Shown here: positions 1-8,964 of the stretch, one piece after another | How positions within the stretch are numbered: position 1 is the first letter of the stretch | How the letters are laid out: the number at the start of each line of letters is the position of its first letter | Assembly (NCBI GenBank): GCA_900541415.1 | Contig: UQJP01000019.1 | Location: forward strand, 25,230-89,229 | Direction of reading: 5' to 3' | Source: an uncultured Odoribacter sp. | GTDB lineage: Bacteria > Bacteroidota > Bacteroidia > Bacteroidales > Marinifilaceae | Length of the DNA: 64,000 nt | The notes under the pieces: generated by a model | The model's input: only the letters and a program-made list of their open reading frames with translations | Told to the model about the DNA's origin: nothing | The model's database searches: none | Translations under genes and position numbers: made by a program

Positions 1-352
1 GGCTGTCGGCAGTGAGCTTTGCCGTAGCCAGTTTCGCCTCGGCGCTTTTCACATTGGCTACCGCCGTTTCCAAAGCCGCTTTATAAGGAACCTGATCGAT
101 GACAAAAAGTGTTTGTCCCTTATGCACAGCATCACCTTCGTTGATTCGGATTTCGGTAACAATCCCACTGACCTGCGGTCGGATCTCTACGTACTGACGG
201 CCCCGCAACGTGGCCGTGTAACCGGTTTTAAGCGTCTGATTGCTCAACTCAACAGTCAACGTTTTGTACGTAACTCCCACCTCCTCTTGCTGCTTACTTC
301 CACAGGACGAAAGCAACATCACACATGCAAAATAAATAATTCGCCTTTTCAT
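1..352 (-). CDS. RND efflux periplasmic adaptor lipoprotein (partial, 3' end off window)
   Basis: Reading leftward from the ATG at 350-352, the first 117 codons are present. A short hydrophobic signal ends in the lipobox LLSSC (Cys17), so the protein is a lipid-anchored periplasmic protein. It continues with a biotinyl-lipoyl-like half motif (VEIRPQVSGIV, then EGDAVHKGQTLFVID) and the start of an alpha-helical hairpin rich in Ala/Lys. This is the standard AcrA/MexA/HlyD-family order of domains. The family links an inner-membrane RND pump to an outer-membrane channel. The pump gene is expected further left, outside the window. It is divergent from a LytTR two-component pair, which may regulate it (inference). 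A TAnnTTTG-type element on the minus strand (414-421) could be its promoter. Confidence 0.88.
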   Translation of the reverse strand, partial: MKRRIIYFACVMLLSSCGSKQQEEVGVTYKTLTVELSNQTLKTGYTATLRGRQYVEIRPQVSGIVTEIRINEGDAVHKGQTLFVIDQVPYKAALETAVANVKSAEAKLATAKLTADS

Positions 353-480
353 TGTAATTTAATCTTTAACTTATTATTAACCTTCTCATTATAGACTCGA
401 AACGCGCTTTTAACAAATATAATTCGAATAAGTATACCTGTTAAGCATGTGTTGATGAACGGCGGAAATGTGATGACAAA

Positions 481-526
481 CGACAATTTCGACTATTGTC
501 GGTGTGGGAGTAAAGATTTATCTTTG
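481..526 (+). promoter_or_regulatory. Promoter and palindrome before the kinase gene
   Basis: TATCTTTG at 519-526 matches the Bacteroidetes -7 element TAnnTTTG, and TTG at 496-498 lies 20 bases upstream. The -33 element is inside a 7-base inverted repeat, CGACAAT at 481-487 and ATTGTCG at 495-501. A regulator bound there would cover the -33 box. Operator role is inference. Confidence 0.6.
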
Positions 527-641
527 TAACGTATAAAATAAGGAACCACAGAGGTTTAGTGCAATCACACGAACATTTGCCAGCAAATTATTACTAATAA
601 CCACCGGGATCAGGTTATAACAGGCTGAATATTGAAAAATT

Positions 642-1649
642 ATGAAATATCCTAAAATAACTCTTTATGTAGACCTGCTTTTCTGCATCGTCATTCTGCC
701 ACTGATCATTATGTTGGTACCGATAGACAAGTGGATTACCAATCAAACTTTTTTTGTCATCACGCTGATCGTCTATCTCTACGCGCTCTATTTTGTATAC
801 CGGAAAGCCAATATCCCGGCACTTTTCATACAGCATAAATACGGGCGTATCGCCCTGCTGATCGTGATATTACTCACCGCTACCGAACTTCTCACCTATT
901 TTCCCCTGCCTGAAATACCTCATTCCAAACTGCCGCAGGATTTCCGCAGGCATTTACATGCCCAAACCGTATGGTTTTTTTTCCTGATTGTTTCAGGCTT
1001 CAGCCTCGCCATAGAACTGACTTTCGAACTTTTCCGCCAGATGTTTTTGAAACAAGAGATCGAGGCCCGGAAGAACAAGGCAGAACTGGCGCTTTACAAA
1101 GCCCAGATCAATCCCCATTTCCTTTTCAACACGCTGAATGCCCTCTATGGGCTTGTGCTGACTAAATCCGATAAAACAGAATCGGCTATCGTAAAGTTTT
1201 CCAATATTTTAAAATACATGTATTCCGATTCTTCTGCCGAGCTGATCGATATTGGCATCGAACTGGACTACATCCGGCAATATGTCGATTTACAGATGCT
1301 ACGGCTAAACCGCCACACACAGGTCATTTTTGAAAGCCGGGCAGACGAGGAGCACATACAAATCCCTCCCATGATCCTGATTACTTTTGTGGAAAATGCT
1401 TTTAAATACGGATCGTCGCCGGACGAAGATTGCACCATACTGATACGGATCGTTGTGGAGAACGGCACACTGCTTTTCGAAACCGAAAATACGATCATGA
1501 AAAAGAAAAAGGATGAAAGTTCTTCAATCGGTATAAAGAATTGCCGCAAACGGCTACAATTACTTTACCCCAACCGCTTCTCCCTGATAACGCTTGAAAA
1601 TGAAGAAAAACGGGAATTTAAAACCAGACTAACCATACAACTCCGATGA
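642..1649 (+). CDS. LytS/YehU-type sensor histidine kinase
   Basis: 335-residue membrane histidine kinase. Four hydrophobic segments lie at about residues 10-27, 36-53, 70-88 and 109-127. They are followed by the His_kinase (PF06580) H-box INPHFLFN with His159, an N-box FVENAFKYG near Asn252 and a G-box SSIGIKNCRKRL near 293. No periplasmic sensor domain is evident, so the signal is probably sensed in the membrane. The stop overlaps the start of the LytTR regulator by four bases (ATGA), which shows coupled translation. Members of this family phosphorylate LytTR response regulators. The signal and targets are not visible; the divergent efflux adaptor is the obvious candidate target. Confidence 0.92.
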   Translation: MKYPKITLYVDLLFCIVILPLIIMLVPIDKWITNQTFFVITLIVYLYALYFVYRKANIPALFIQHKYGRIALLIVILLTATELLTYFPLPEIPHSKLPQDFRRHLHAQTVWFFFLIVSGFSLAIELTFELFRQMFLKQEIEARKNKAELALYKAQINPHFLFNTLNALYGLVLTKSDKTESAIVKFSNILKYMYSDSSAELIDIGIELDYIRQYVDLQMLRLNRHTQVIFESRADEEHIQIPPMILITFVENAFKYGSSPDEDCTILIRIVVENGTLLFETENTIMKKKKDESSSIGIKNCRKRLQLLYPNRFSLITLENEEKREFKTRLTIQLR

Positions 1650-2368
1650 AAAAGATAACCTGCATAGCCATCGACGACGAACCCATAGCTTTATTGGTTA
1701 TTACCCAGTTTTGCGAACGCAAGGGCGGGCTGGAACTGACCACGTTCAGCGAGCCGCGCATCGGGCTGGAGGAAATCGTCCGTCGCAAACCCGATCTGGT
1801 ATTTCTCGATATAGAGATGAATAGCATAAGCGGACTGGACGTAGCCCAATCCTTACCCAAAGAGTGTTGTCTCATCTTTACCACGGCACATGCACAATAT
1901 GCCCTCGACGGTTTCGACCTCGATGCCGTAGATTTCCTGCATAAGCCTTTTGCCTACGACCGTTTCGACCGGGCTGTCGAGAAGGCAATCCGCCACATCG
2001 AAGCCAGGCGGGGCGAATCCCCGCGCGCCCAAATGCCGGAGGTTATCGTCGTTAAACACGAATATAACAATGTAACGATCCCCATTTCCGACATTTTTTA
2101 CGTCGAAGCCCTGGAAAATTACATTAAAATTTTCCGGAAAAACGGGAGTAATATCCTTTCCCGCATCAATATAAAAACGATTTGTGAAATGTTGCCTGAA
2201 AACGCTTTTTTAAGGGTACACCGTTCCTACATCATACCTGTGGACAAGGTGGAGCAGTTTTCTAAACAAGAGATCAGGCTGACCGGGCTTCCCACCCCAA
2301 TCCCCGTAGGCAGGCGTTATGCAAAAGAAATATTCGATATTTTATCCCGCAAAAAAATGCGGACGTAG
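1646..2368 (+). CDS. LytTR-family response regulator
   Basis: 240 residues. The N-terminal receiver has the acidic pair Asp10-Asp11, the phospho-acceptor Asp55 in DLVFLDIEM and a conserved Lys in LHKPF. The C-terminal LytTR DNA-binding domain covers about residues 133-238 (VEALENYIKI and FLRVHRSYIIPVDKV are family signatures). It is translationally coupled to the kinase upstream through an ATGA overlap. LytTR proteins bind pairs of direct repeats in promoters. Together the pair is a complete two-component system, probably controlling neighbouring envelope or efflux genes (inference from position). Confidence 0.93.
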   Translation: MKKITCIAIDDEPIALLVITQFCERKGGLELTTFSEPRIGLEEIVRRKPDLVFLDIEMNSISGLDVAQSLPKECCLIFTTAHAQYALDGFDLDAVDFLHKPFAYDRFDRAVEKAIRHIEARRGESPRAQMPEVIVVKHEYNNVTIPISDIFYVEALENYIKIFRKNGSNILSRINIKTICEMLPENAFLRVHRSYIIPVDKVEQFSKQEIRLTGLPTPIPVGRRYAKEIFDILSRKKMRT

Positions 2369-2578
2369 GCACAGGCCCTGTTCCGGTGCAATAAGTATGC
2401 ACGCCCTTTTGCCTTTACTGCTCCGATACCGAAAAATAAAGGGGGTTGCCGCAGAAAACAAAACCACAATGGGCGAAACAGGCTATGGGGCGACAGGAAG
2501 ATTATGTCGCCCACCTATTCAACAGCACGGAAAAGATTGTGTCTGTGCCTATTTCCGGAACTGCTTCCGGCGTCGCGT

Positions 2579-2830
2579 TCAATCTCTGGGAGGCCGCTGA
2601 AACAAAGAAGCAATCCACAACAGGATAATAGCACCCAAAGTGGCCGTGATAAGGCTACCGAGAATACCGCCGAACTGTACTCCGAACAGGCTGAACACCC
2701 AACCACCCAAAACACCCCCGATAACACCGATAATCAGATTGAGAATTAACCCGAATCCACCGCCTCTCATCACTTTCCCGGCAAAATATCCGGCAGCGAC
2801 ACCAATAATAATAAACCAAAGAAAATTCAT
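2579..2830 (-). CDS. GlsB/YeaQ/YmgE-family small membrane protein
   Basis: 83 residues starting at the ATG at 2828-2830; an upstream in-frame codon at 2881 would only add a hydrophilic tail that does not fit the family. Almost the whole protein is three Gly-rich transmembrane helices (FLWFIIIGVAAGYFAGKVM, GLILNLIIGVIGGVLGGWVF, GGILGSLITATLGAIILLWI). This is the transglycosylase-associated/GlsB pattern (PF04226). Such proteins are stress-induced inner-membrane proteins of unclear mechanism. It stands alone, convergent with the regulator pair. Confidence 0.85.
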   Translation of the reverse strand: MNFLWFIIIGVAAGYFAGKVMRGGGFGLILNLIIGVIGGVLGGWVFSLFGVQFGGILGSLITATLGAIILLWIASLFQRPPRD

Positions 2831-3319
2831 AATTTTAAAATTTACTTGTAAAACATCCTGGCTTTTCAGGTTTTTACTCAAATCAGCACAATAAGTTCAC
2901 AAAAACAAGTAAATTTTATAATCTGAAATAAACATCTTTTCAGGCCGAACACTTATCTACCTATCGGATAAGGCTTTCGAGAAACTGTTTCACCGATTTC
3001 TTTTCCGGGAAACGGCTTCGGATTGTCCCACCCTCTTTTATCGCTCTGCTGGAAAGGATTTTCCGGCCAATGCCCCTACAAGAAAAAGATCAAAAAAAAC
3101 AAAACAGGGACTTCCCGTTTTTCTGTGGGAGTAACACAAGAGGTCTTAATATAGCAAGAAACAGTAAACCAAATGATTATGTCAGCACAACCTTTATATA
3201 AAATGAAAATTTCATAACATCTTCAACCAAAACAACCTTAATTTTCAAAAATAATCATAATTTTACCCTAAACCCAAAAGGAAATGTTTCCGTACAAAAC
3301 AAAAAAAAGACAAAAGACC
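2831..3319. other. 489-base intergenic region
   Basis: No complete gene was found. On the minus strand an open frame at 2953-3075 reads like real protein (QQSDKRGWDNPKPFPGKEI is one stretch) but has a stop directly upstream and no ATG, so it may be the tail of a decayed gene or an unusual small ORF. A terminator-like stem lies at 3101-3124. The last 150 bases are very AT-rich and probably hold the promoter of the next gene. Confidence 0.4.
3101..3124. terminator. Small bidirectional terminator-like stem
   Basis: AAAACAGGGA and TCCCGTTTT pair around a two-base turn with one bulged A, with A-rich sequence on the left and T-rich on the right. It could stop transcription on either strand. Confidence 0.4.
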
Positions 3320-4201
3320 ATGAAATTTAAATTTTTTATTGCAGCATTAACTTTCCTCTCTTTTTACGGATTCCACTCCGCTTTCGCGCAGCCGGGAAGA
3401 GATACTTCCTGGACCCGGGGAGGATTGATTGGCATCAACCTTTCACAAATCAGTCTGAGCAACTGGGCCGCCGGAGGTGACAATGCCGTAGGATTTAACC
3501 TGAATTTCAACTATAAGTTAGATTTCAAACGTAACCGCCACTTGTGGCAGAACCGCCTTGAAATGGCTTACGGACTGAACAAAACCAAATCCGAAGGGAC
3601 GAAAAAAACGAACGATAATTTATATCTTTCTTCCATCTATGGCTATCAACTAAAAAAATCCCTGTATTTAAGCGGATTGATGACGTTTCAAACCCAGTTT
3701 GCCAAAGGGTATGATTATAACGTCGACCCGGATGTCTTCATTTCCCGTTTTATGGCTCCGGGTTACCTGATGGTGGGTGCGGGTTTGACCTGGAAACCCA
3801 AACAATGGTTCACCGCCACGCTTTCTCCCGCCACCTGGAGAGGAACATTCGTAAGCAGTAAAATCCTTTCCGACCAGGGGGATTTCGGAGTGACACCGGG
3901 CGACCGACTGTTTTCGGAATTCGGCGCAAACCTGCGTATGGAGGCCACTTACGAGTTTCTTAAAAATATGACGGTTTACTCCCGGCTCGACCTTTATTCC
4001 AATTATTTGGAGGATCCCCAGAACGTAGATGTCAATTGGATTGTCCAGTTGAATATGAAAATCAATCAATGGTTTTCTGCCAACATCAGCACCAATATGA
4101 TTTATGACGACAATATTAAGATTGCACAAAAAGACGGTACCAAAGGCCCGCGCCTGCAATTCAAAGAAGCCCTGAACATCGGTTTCCAGGTAAACTTTTA
4201 A
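3320..4201 (+). CDS. DUF3078 outer-membrane beta-barrel protein
   Basis: 293 residues from the ATG at 3320, which begins a clear signal peptide (MKFKFFIAALTFLSF, cleavage after AFA near residue 24). The mature part starts with the family signature GGLIGINLSQISLSNWAAGGD and continues as alternating aromatic/polar strands to a terminal Phe (NIGFQVNF), as in outer-membrane barrels. DUF3078 proteins are widespread in Bacteroidetes; function is unknown. It appears monocistronic, closed by a strong hairpin at 4226-4275. Confidence 0.88.
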   Translation: MKFKFFIAALTFLSFYGFHSAFAQPGRDTSWTRGGLIGINLSQISLSNWAAGGDNAVGFNLNFNYKLDFKRNRHLWQNRLEMAYGLNKTKSEGTKKTNDNLYLSSIYGYQLKKSLYLSGLMTFQTQFAKGYDYNVDPDVFISRFMAPGYLMVGAGLTWKPKQWFTATLSPATWRGTFVSSKILSDQGDFGVTPGDRLFSEFGANLRMEATYEFLKNMTVYSRLDLYSNYLEDPQNVDVNWIVQLNMKINQWFSANISTNMIYDDNIKIAQKDGTKGPRLQFKEALNIGFQVNF

Positions 4202-4225
4202 ATAAGAAACTATCATTTTGTTTTT

Positions 4226-4285
4226 CCGGTTTCCCGCAGTGAAACGGCACACAATGCCGCTAAACGGGAAACCGGATTTTATTTT
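4226..4285 (+). terminator. Rho-independent terminator after the DUF3078 gene
   Basis: CCGGTTTCCCG (4226-4236) pairs perfectly with CGGGAAACCGG (4265-4275). A smaller hairpin CGGCA/TGCCG sits inside the loop, and ATTTTATTTT follows. Confidence 0.8.
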
Positions 4286-4316
4286 CCCCTCTTTCCTGCT
4301 GTTTTCCGAATAATGC

Positions 4317-4324
4317 TATCTTTG
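4317..4324 (+). promoter_or_regulatory. -7 promoter element before the TonB-dependent receptor
   Basis: TATCTTTG matches TAnnTTTG and lies 29 bases before the GTG start. No good -33 TTG is present at the usual spacing. Confidence 0.5.
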
Positions 4325-4352
4325 TAACCAGATTATTAATTCAGGTTGTAAC

Positions 4353-6725
4353 GTGCGTTTTTCACAATTTTGCATTTGTATTTGCATTCTATTACCGATG
4401 CTTTTGCCGGTACAAGGGCAAACCTTACACCATTTCCGGGGAAAGGTTGTCGATGCCGTCACGGGATTGCCGATCGAAGACGCTGTTGTTTCCGTGGACG
4501 AACGCCTCAAGCAAACCACCGGGAAACAAGGGGATTTCAGTTTCCGGCTAAAACCGGGGACATACGTCCTGCGCACCCACCATCTGGCCTATGAAGATGC
4601 AGAATTTTCCATTCCACACCCTCAAACCGATACGGTTCTGCTCCGGCTCGTTCCCCTCGCCCGGGAACTGGACGAATCTGTCGTGACACATTCGGAAAAC
4701 CGCCAGAAGATCAGCGGGCTTTCAGGAGGGAGGATCGACCTGAATATGGAAGAATTGAAGAGCCTGCCTAAATTTATGGGTACAAACGATCCCCTGAAAA
4801 TATTACAGCTAACCCCCGGCATACAAACGGCAGGGGACGGAAATTCAGGAATATTCATCCGGGGAGGGGAACCCGGCCACAACCTGATTTTATGGAATGA
4901 AGCCCCCATTTACAATGCCTCCCATCTTTTAGGCTTGTTTTCGATTTTCAACACCGGGCATATCGGGACTTTCAAACTTCATAAATCCAATATGCAGGCA
5001 GACCGGGGCGGCAGGCTTTCCTCCCTGCTCGAAATAAGATCACCGGAAAAAATCCCCGACAAGACGACGGTTTCCGGTGACATCGGACTGATTTCCTCGC
5101 AGGTGACCTTAGCCCTGCCCCTCAGCCGAAAAACAGCTCTTTACCTTTCAGGCAGGAAAACTTATGTCGGCTTAACCCTTAAACCGATTATCCGCAGCCT
5201 GGTTAGCAACAAAGAGGACGAAATGCCTTTCGACTATGAATTTCAGGATTATAACCTCACCCTTATCAACAAACCTTCGGACAACGACCAGATTGTCTTC
5301 AATGCTTACTGGGGAAAAGATCATCTCAATATCAAAGACCCCGATTATATGCTCGACGGGAAAATGGACTGGTGGAACCTGGCTACATCGCTTTCCTGGC
5401 AGCATCGCTGGCAAAAAGGGCTTACCATGAAAAACACCTTTTTCATGTCGCAATACGATAATTCACTCCACATCCGGCAAAATTCCTTATCCGCCCGGCT
5501 TCCGTCCTATATACGCGACTGGGGTTTCCGGAATCGGTTCACTTTCAATAAAGGGAATATTTTCTTTACCACAGGAGCGGAATATATTTATCACACGGTA
5601 TTTCCCCAAGCTCCCGCCATCGAAGCCAAAAACGACACCTGGGGCGACACGGGCGTACAAACCTACCACACACACGAAACGGCGGTTTTTCTCAGCGCCC
5701 GATTTCACATCGCCTCCCGGCTGACGGCAGAACTGGGGCTCAGGTACGCTTTCAATTTCCAAACCGGACCTTATGACGACCTGAACTACGACGAACGCGG
5801 GGAGGTTATCGATTCCATCCATTTCGGCAGAGGGAAAGCCTTCGGCTTCCGGCACGCCCCGGAGCCCCGGTTCAGCCTTCGTTACACACCGGGCGAAAAC
5901 AATTCCCTCCAATTCAGCTATAACCGGCAACAACAATTCATCAGTCTGGTTTCCATTTCCGGTGTCGGGTTGCCCACCGATTTCTGGGTTCCGGCTTCTA
6001 AAAATATCCCGGCACAAACGGGAGATCACTTTTCGCTCGGTTATTTTCAATCGCTTTTAGAGAGGGCCTATGAATTTTCCACGGAAGTTTATTACCGCCG
6101 CATGAACAACCAAATGGAATTTAAAAGCACGTTGTTCGATCTTTTCAACCAGCAGTATATTCTGGAAAAAAGTATCAACTACGGCAAAGGAAAGGCCTAT
6201 GGAGCAGAATTTATGCTTAAAAAAAATTCAGGGAAGTTCAACGGCTGGATCAGCTACACCCTGGGATGGTCAAAACGTTATTTCCCGGCGATACGGGAAG
6301 GGAATGCCTTTCCGGCAAAACACGACCGCCGTCATGACCTCTCGCTGGTGGCCAGCTATAAGTTGAACAACAGGTGGGACTTTTCGTCCGTTTTCGTCTA
6401 TGCCACGGGAAATGCCTTCACCATGCCGCAAAGCATTTATATGGCGGAAGGTAATATTGTGAAGGAATACGGAAAATACAACGGAGCCCGGATGCCGGCT
6501 TACCATCGGCTGGATATTTCGGCAAATTATTGGTTTTTCAAACAAAAAAACCGGGAAAGCGGTTTAAATTTTTCGATTTACAATGTCTATAAACACAGCA
6601 ACCCGATTTATATTTTCATCGTGGCAAAACCCAGCGAACACGGAAACGATCAAATCAGGATCAAGCAAAAGAATAAACGCCTTTACGATATTATTCCTTC
6701 GATCAGCTGGACTTTTAAATTTTAA
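4353..6725 (+). CDS. TonB-dependent receptor with CarboxypepD-like N-domain
   Basis: 790 residues. The GTG at 4353 is preferred because it gives a complete signal peptide (RFSQFCICICILLPMLLP); the later ATG would cut it in half. Residues about 26-105 form a carboxypeptidase-regulatory-like beta domain (FRGKVVDAVTGLPIEDAVV), followed by the plug (LKILQLTPGIQTAGDGNSG, IFIRGGEPGHNLILWNEAPI) and a roughly 22-strand barrel ending in aromatic SWTFKF. It should import a ligand across the outer membrane using TonB energy. The next gene encodes a DUF4249 lipoprotein 26 bases downstream. This receptor/DUF4249 pair recurs in Bacteroidetes, but its substrate is unknown. Confidence 0.93.
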   Translation: MRFSQFCICICILLPMLLPVQGQTLHHFRGKVVDAVTGLPIEDAVVSVDERLKQTTGKQGDFSFRLKPGTYVLRTHHLAYEDAEFSIPHPQTDTVLLRLVPLARELDESVVTHSENRQKISGLSGGRIDLNMEELKSLPKFMGTNDPLKILQLTPGIQTAGDGNSGIFIRGGEPGHNLILWNEAPIYNASHLLGLFSIFNTGHIGTFKLHKSNMQADRGGRLSSLLEIRSPEKIPDKTTVSGDIGLISSQVTLALPLSRKTALYLSGRKTYVGLTLKPIIRSLVSNKEDEMPFDYEFQDYNLTLINKPSDNDQIVFNAYWGKDHLNIKDPDYMLDGKMDWWNLATSLSWQHRWQKGLTMKNTFFMSQYDNSLHIRQNSLSARLPSYIRDWGFRNRFTFNKGNIFFTTGAEYIYHTVFPQAPAIEAKNDTWGDTGVQTYHTHETAVFLSARFHIASRLTAELGLRYAFNFQTGPYDDLNYDERGEVIDSIHFGRGKAFGFRHAPEPRFSLRYTPGENNSLQFSYNRQQQFISLVSISGVGLPTDFWVPASKNIPAQTGDHFSLGYFQSLLERAYEFSTEVYYRRMNNQMEFKSTLFDLFNQQYILEKSINYGKGKAYGAEFMLKKNSGKFNGWISYTLGWSKRYFPAIREGNAFPAKHDRRHDLSLVASYKLNNRWDFSSVFVYATGNAFTMPQSIYMAEGNIVKEYGKYNGARMPAYHRLDISANYWFFKQKNRESGLNFSIYNVYKHSNPIYIFIVAKPSEHGNDQIRIKQKNKRLYDIIPSISWTFKF

Positions 6726-6751
6726 GTGAAACCCGTTCAATTTTAACGACT

Positions 6752-7621
6752 ATGCCTAAAATACGCCTTTATTGCCTGCTGTTTTGCCTGTTGTTGTTCA
6801 ACGGATGTGTCGAGACATCGAATCTCGACGATTTTGAATATAAGCTGGTGGTGGAAGGCTGGATTAAAGAAGGGGAAGCTCCCCACGTCATCCTTACCCA
6901 AAACAAACCGTTGTTGTCGAATATCGACAGCACCAGCATCGAGGATATGGTGGTCAGGTGGGCAAAAGTAAGCGTCAGCGACGGGGAAGAAACGGAAGTG
7001 TTAAGCGGACGGATTGATAAGAATTATTTCCCGCCTTTCATTTACCGGGGAAGCAGGCTATCGGGAGAAGCAGGAAAAACCTACACGTTAAAAGTGGAAT
7101 ATTCCGGACGGGAATGGACAGCCGAAACTACAATCCCCGCCTCCCTCCCGCTGACTGCCCTTGTTCCGGAAATCGCAGCGAACGACACCTTATATTCCAT
7201 TGAAGCCACATTCAGCGATCCGGCCAACGAAAAGAATTACTACAAATTCTTCACGAAAGTAGTCCATAAAAACACCCGCTTCCTATCATCGCTCCTGGGG
7301 AATTTCGATGATAACCTGTTCAACGGGCAATCGATGACCGTCACCGTCAATCAGGGAATAGACCAACGGCAATTCAAAAATTTCGAATCCCATTTCCACA
7401 TTCGCGATACGGTGCTGGTGCAATTCTGCACGCTTCCCGAATTCGGTTTCCGTTACTGGACAGCTTATGAAAACGAACTGGTCAACGGACAAAACCCATT
7501 CTTCCCGGCGAATCAGAATCTACCCACTAACATTAACAACGGAGGCATCGGAATCTGGTGCGGCTACGGGCAAAAAACGTATTCCGTATCCTATCCTGCA
7601 CAAAAAAAGTGCATCCCTTGA
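6752..7621 (+). CDS. DUF4249 lipoprotein
   Basis: 289 residues with a lipoprotein signal peptide and lipobox LLFNGC (Cys19). The DUF4249 start pattern LVVEGWIKEGEAPHVILTQNKPL and the C-terminal GGIGIWCGYG are visible. It probably sits in the outer membrane and works with the TonB-dependent receptor encoded just upstream as its surface partner (inference from conserved pairing). The last five codons and the stop overlap a strong hairpin that serves the convergent gene. Confidence 0.85.
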   Translation: MPKIRLYCLLFCLLLFNGCVETSNLDDFEYKLVVEGWIKEGEAPHVILTQNKPLLSNIDSTSIEDMVVRWAKVSVSDGEETEVLSGRIDKNYFPPFIYRGSRLSGEAGKTYTLKVEYSGREWTAETTIPASLPLTALVPEIAANDTLYSIEATFSDPANEKNYYKFFTKVVHKNTRFLSSLLGNFDDNLFNGQSMTVTVNQGIDQRQFKNFESHFHIRDTVLVQFCTLPEFGFRYWTAYENELVNGQNPFFPANQNLPTNINNGGIGIWCGYGQKTYSVSYPAQKKCIP

Positions 7622-7634
7622 CAGGATGCACTTT
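7606..7634 (-). terminator. Terminator of the minus-strand lipoprotein gene, inside the DUF4249 3' end
   Basis: AAAGTGCATCC (7606-7616) pairs perfectly with GGATGCACTTT (7624-7634). Read on the minus strand the stem is followed by seven T residues, so it terminates the leftward gene. It overlaps the final codons and stop of the rightward DUF4249 gene. Confidence 0.8.
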
Positions 7635-7668
7635 CGATCAGTAAAAATGCTATTCAAAAATCAACGGT

Positions 7669-8964
7669 TTAGTCGAACAATGCAGCATATTTGTCTATTA
7701 AAGTTTCTATCGACTGAATCAGCGAGCCGAAATTCGCTTCACTGAAATAAGTTTCCATTTCATATTTTGAACCATCGCTGGCGAAGATCAGGAAAGGAGC
7801 TACATAATAATAATCATAAGAGGTACTGCCATTCTGTTCCATTTTCCCTACTTTCGGCACTTCTTCTTCATAGCCCACGTTATAATCGGATTCTTTAACA
7901 ATATCCATTTTCACATCAGCCACTTTTTCAGAGCCTCCTGAATAATACAAAGCCATAGAAGCATATTTGTTATAAATGTCGGCTTCTTTTTGTGCGCCTG
8001 TTTTGCTGTCGGAAGCTTCGGTGATGGCATCGACTCCCTTGATGATAGATTTAATCGCGCCTTCTCCCTTCACCACCACGTCCATCACATTGACAGACAG
8101 TTTTCCGTCGGTCAACAGGTCTTCGGCCTCGCTGTTTTCAAGAGCATCCGGATCGGTCAGGTTTTGTCCGCTAACCTCAGCGCTGGAAGTAATCAGGGTT
8201 TCGTCGTTCTTCGACATTTTATAAACCTCGGTAATAGCATTGCTCTTTGCGCTTACGGCCAATTCCCACGCATAACCGCCGTTCAAGGTCATTTTCACGG
8301 CAATGTCGGCAGATTTTTGATTATCGGCCAGGTTTGTGGTAACCAAAGCGCCGATGTGTTCTACGTTGGCAACCTTCAGAGAAATAGTCATTTTAGCAGG
8401 AATATTCACAGCCGTATTTTCATAGGTGTAATCTTTTCCGCCTTCAAAAGTCAAAGCCAACACACAGTCCTTACCGTTATTGAATTGTAATTCAATTTTT
8501 CCTGTTGCCTCCACTTTAGTCCACTCTTCGCTTACTTTGTTATAAGTATAAACTCCGGCATAATCGGCCAGGCTAAGCCTATCCACTTCCGTAGCTAAAG
8601 TTGTCAATCCGGTCAGGCTGTTACTTTTAGCCACCGAACGCAAAGAAGACAACATCTGAACCATAGGATTCTCAGGCATCGGAGCGGGCAAAACCACCTC
8701 ATCGTCATCATTCCCGAACAATCCCGAAGTTTCGAGAATATCGACTAAATAATCGATAGCTTCCACAGCCACCCGGTGATCTTCCGCATTGAACTTAGCC
8801 ACAAACTCTTTTCCCACTGTTTCCAGTTTAGTTTTATGTTCATCCGGGGTCAAAGGAGATGGAGGAGGAGTGTCTCCACCTTTATCATCATCACTACAAG
8901 CAGCCATGCCAACTGCAAAAACCAGCATGCAAAGCAGGTAAAAACCTTTCGCAAAAAACTTCAT
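7669..8964 (-). CDS. Surface lipoprotein of unknown function
   Basis: 431 residues. The signal peptide ends in a lipobox GMAAC (Cys23), and the acidic stretch SDDDKGGD follows the Cys. That resembles the lipoprotein export signal that sends Bacteroidetes lipoproteins to the cell surface. A Pro-rich linker (TPPPSPLTPDE) precedes a globular part with repeated beta-like segments (KIELQFNNGKDCVLALTF, KMTISLKVANVEH). I do not recognise a named domain. It has its own promoter (9025-9054) and terminator (7606-7634) and so is a single-gene unit. Confidence 0.75.
   Translation of the reverse strand: MKFFAKGFYLLCMLVFAVGMAACSDDDKGGDTPPPSPLTPDEHKTKLETVGKEFVAKFNAEDHRVAVEAIDYLVDILETSGLFGNDDDEVVLPAPMPENPMVQMLSSLRSVAKSNSLTGLTTLATEVDRLSLADYAGVYTYNKVSEEWTKVEATGKIELQFNNGKDCVLALTFEGGKDYTYENTAVNIPAKMTISLKVANVEHIGALVTTNLADNQKSADIAVKMTLNGGYAWELAVSAKSNAITEVYKMSKNDETLITSSAEVSGQNLTDPDALENSEAEDLLTDGKLSVNVMDVVVKGEGAIKSIIKGVDAITEASDSKTGAQKEADIYNKYASMALYYSGGSEKVADVKMDIVKESDYNVGYEEEVPKVGKMEQNGSTSYDYYYVAPFLIFASDGSKYEMETYFSEANFGSLIQSIETLIDKYAALFD

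Noticed and set aside
2317..2749. Several overlapping short frames after the LytTR regulator
   Set aside because: All overlap one another or the GlsB-like gene on the other strand; none shows a recognisable domain.
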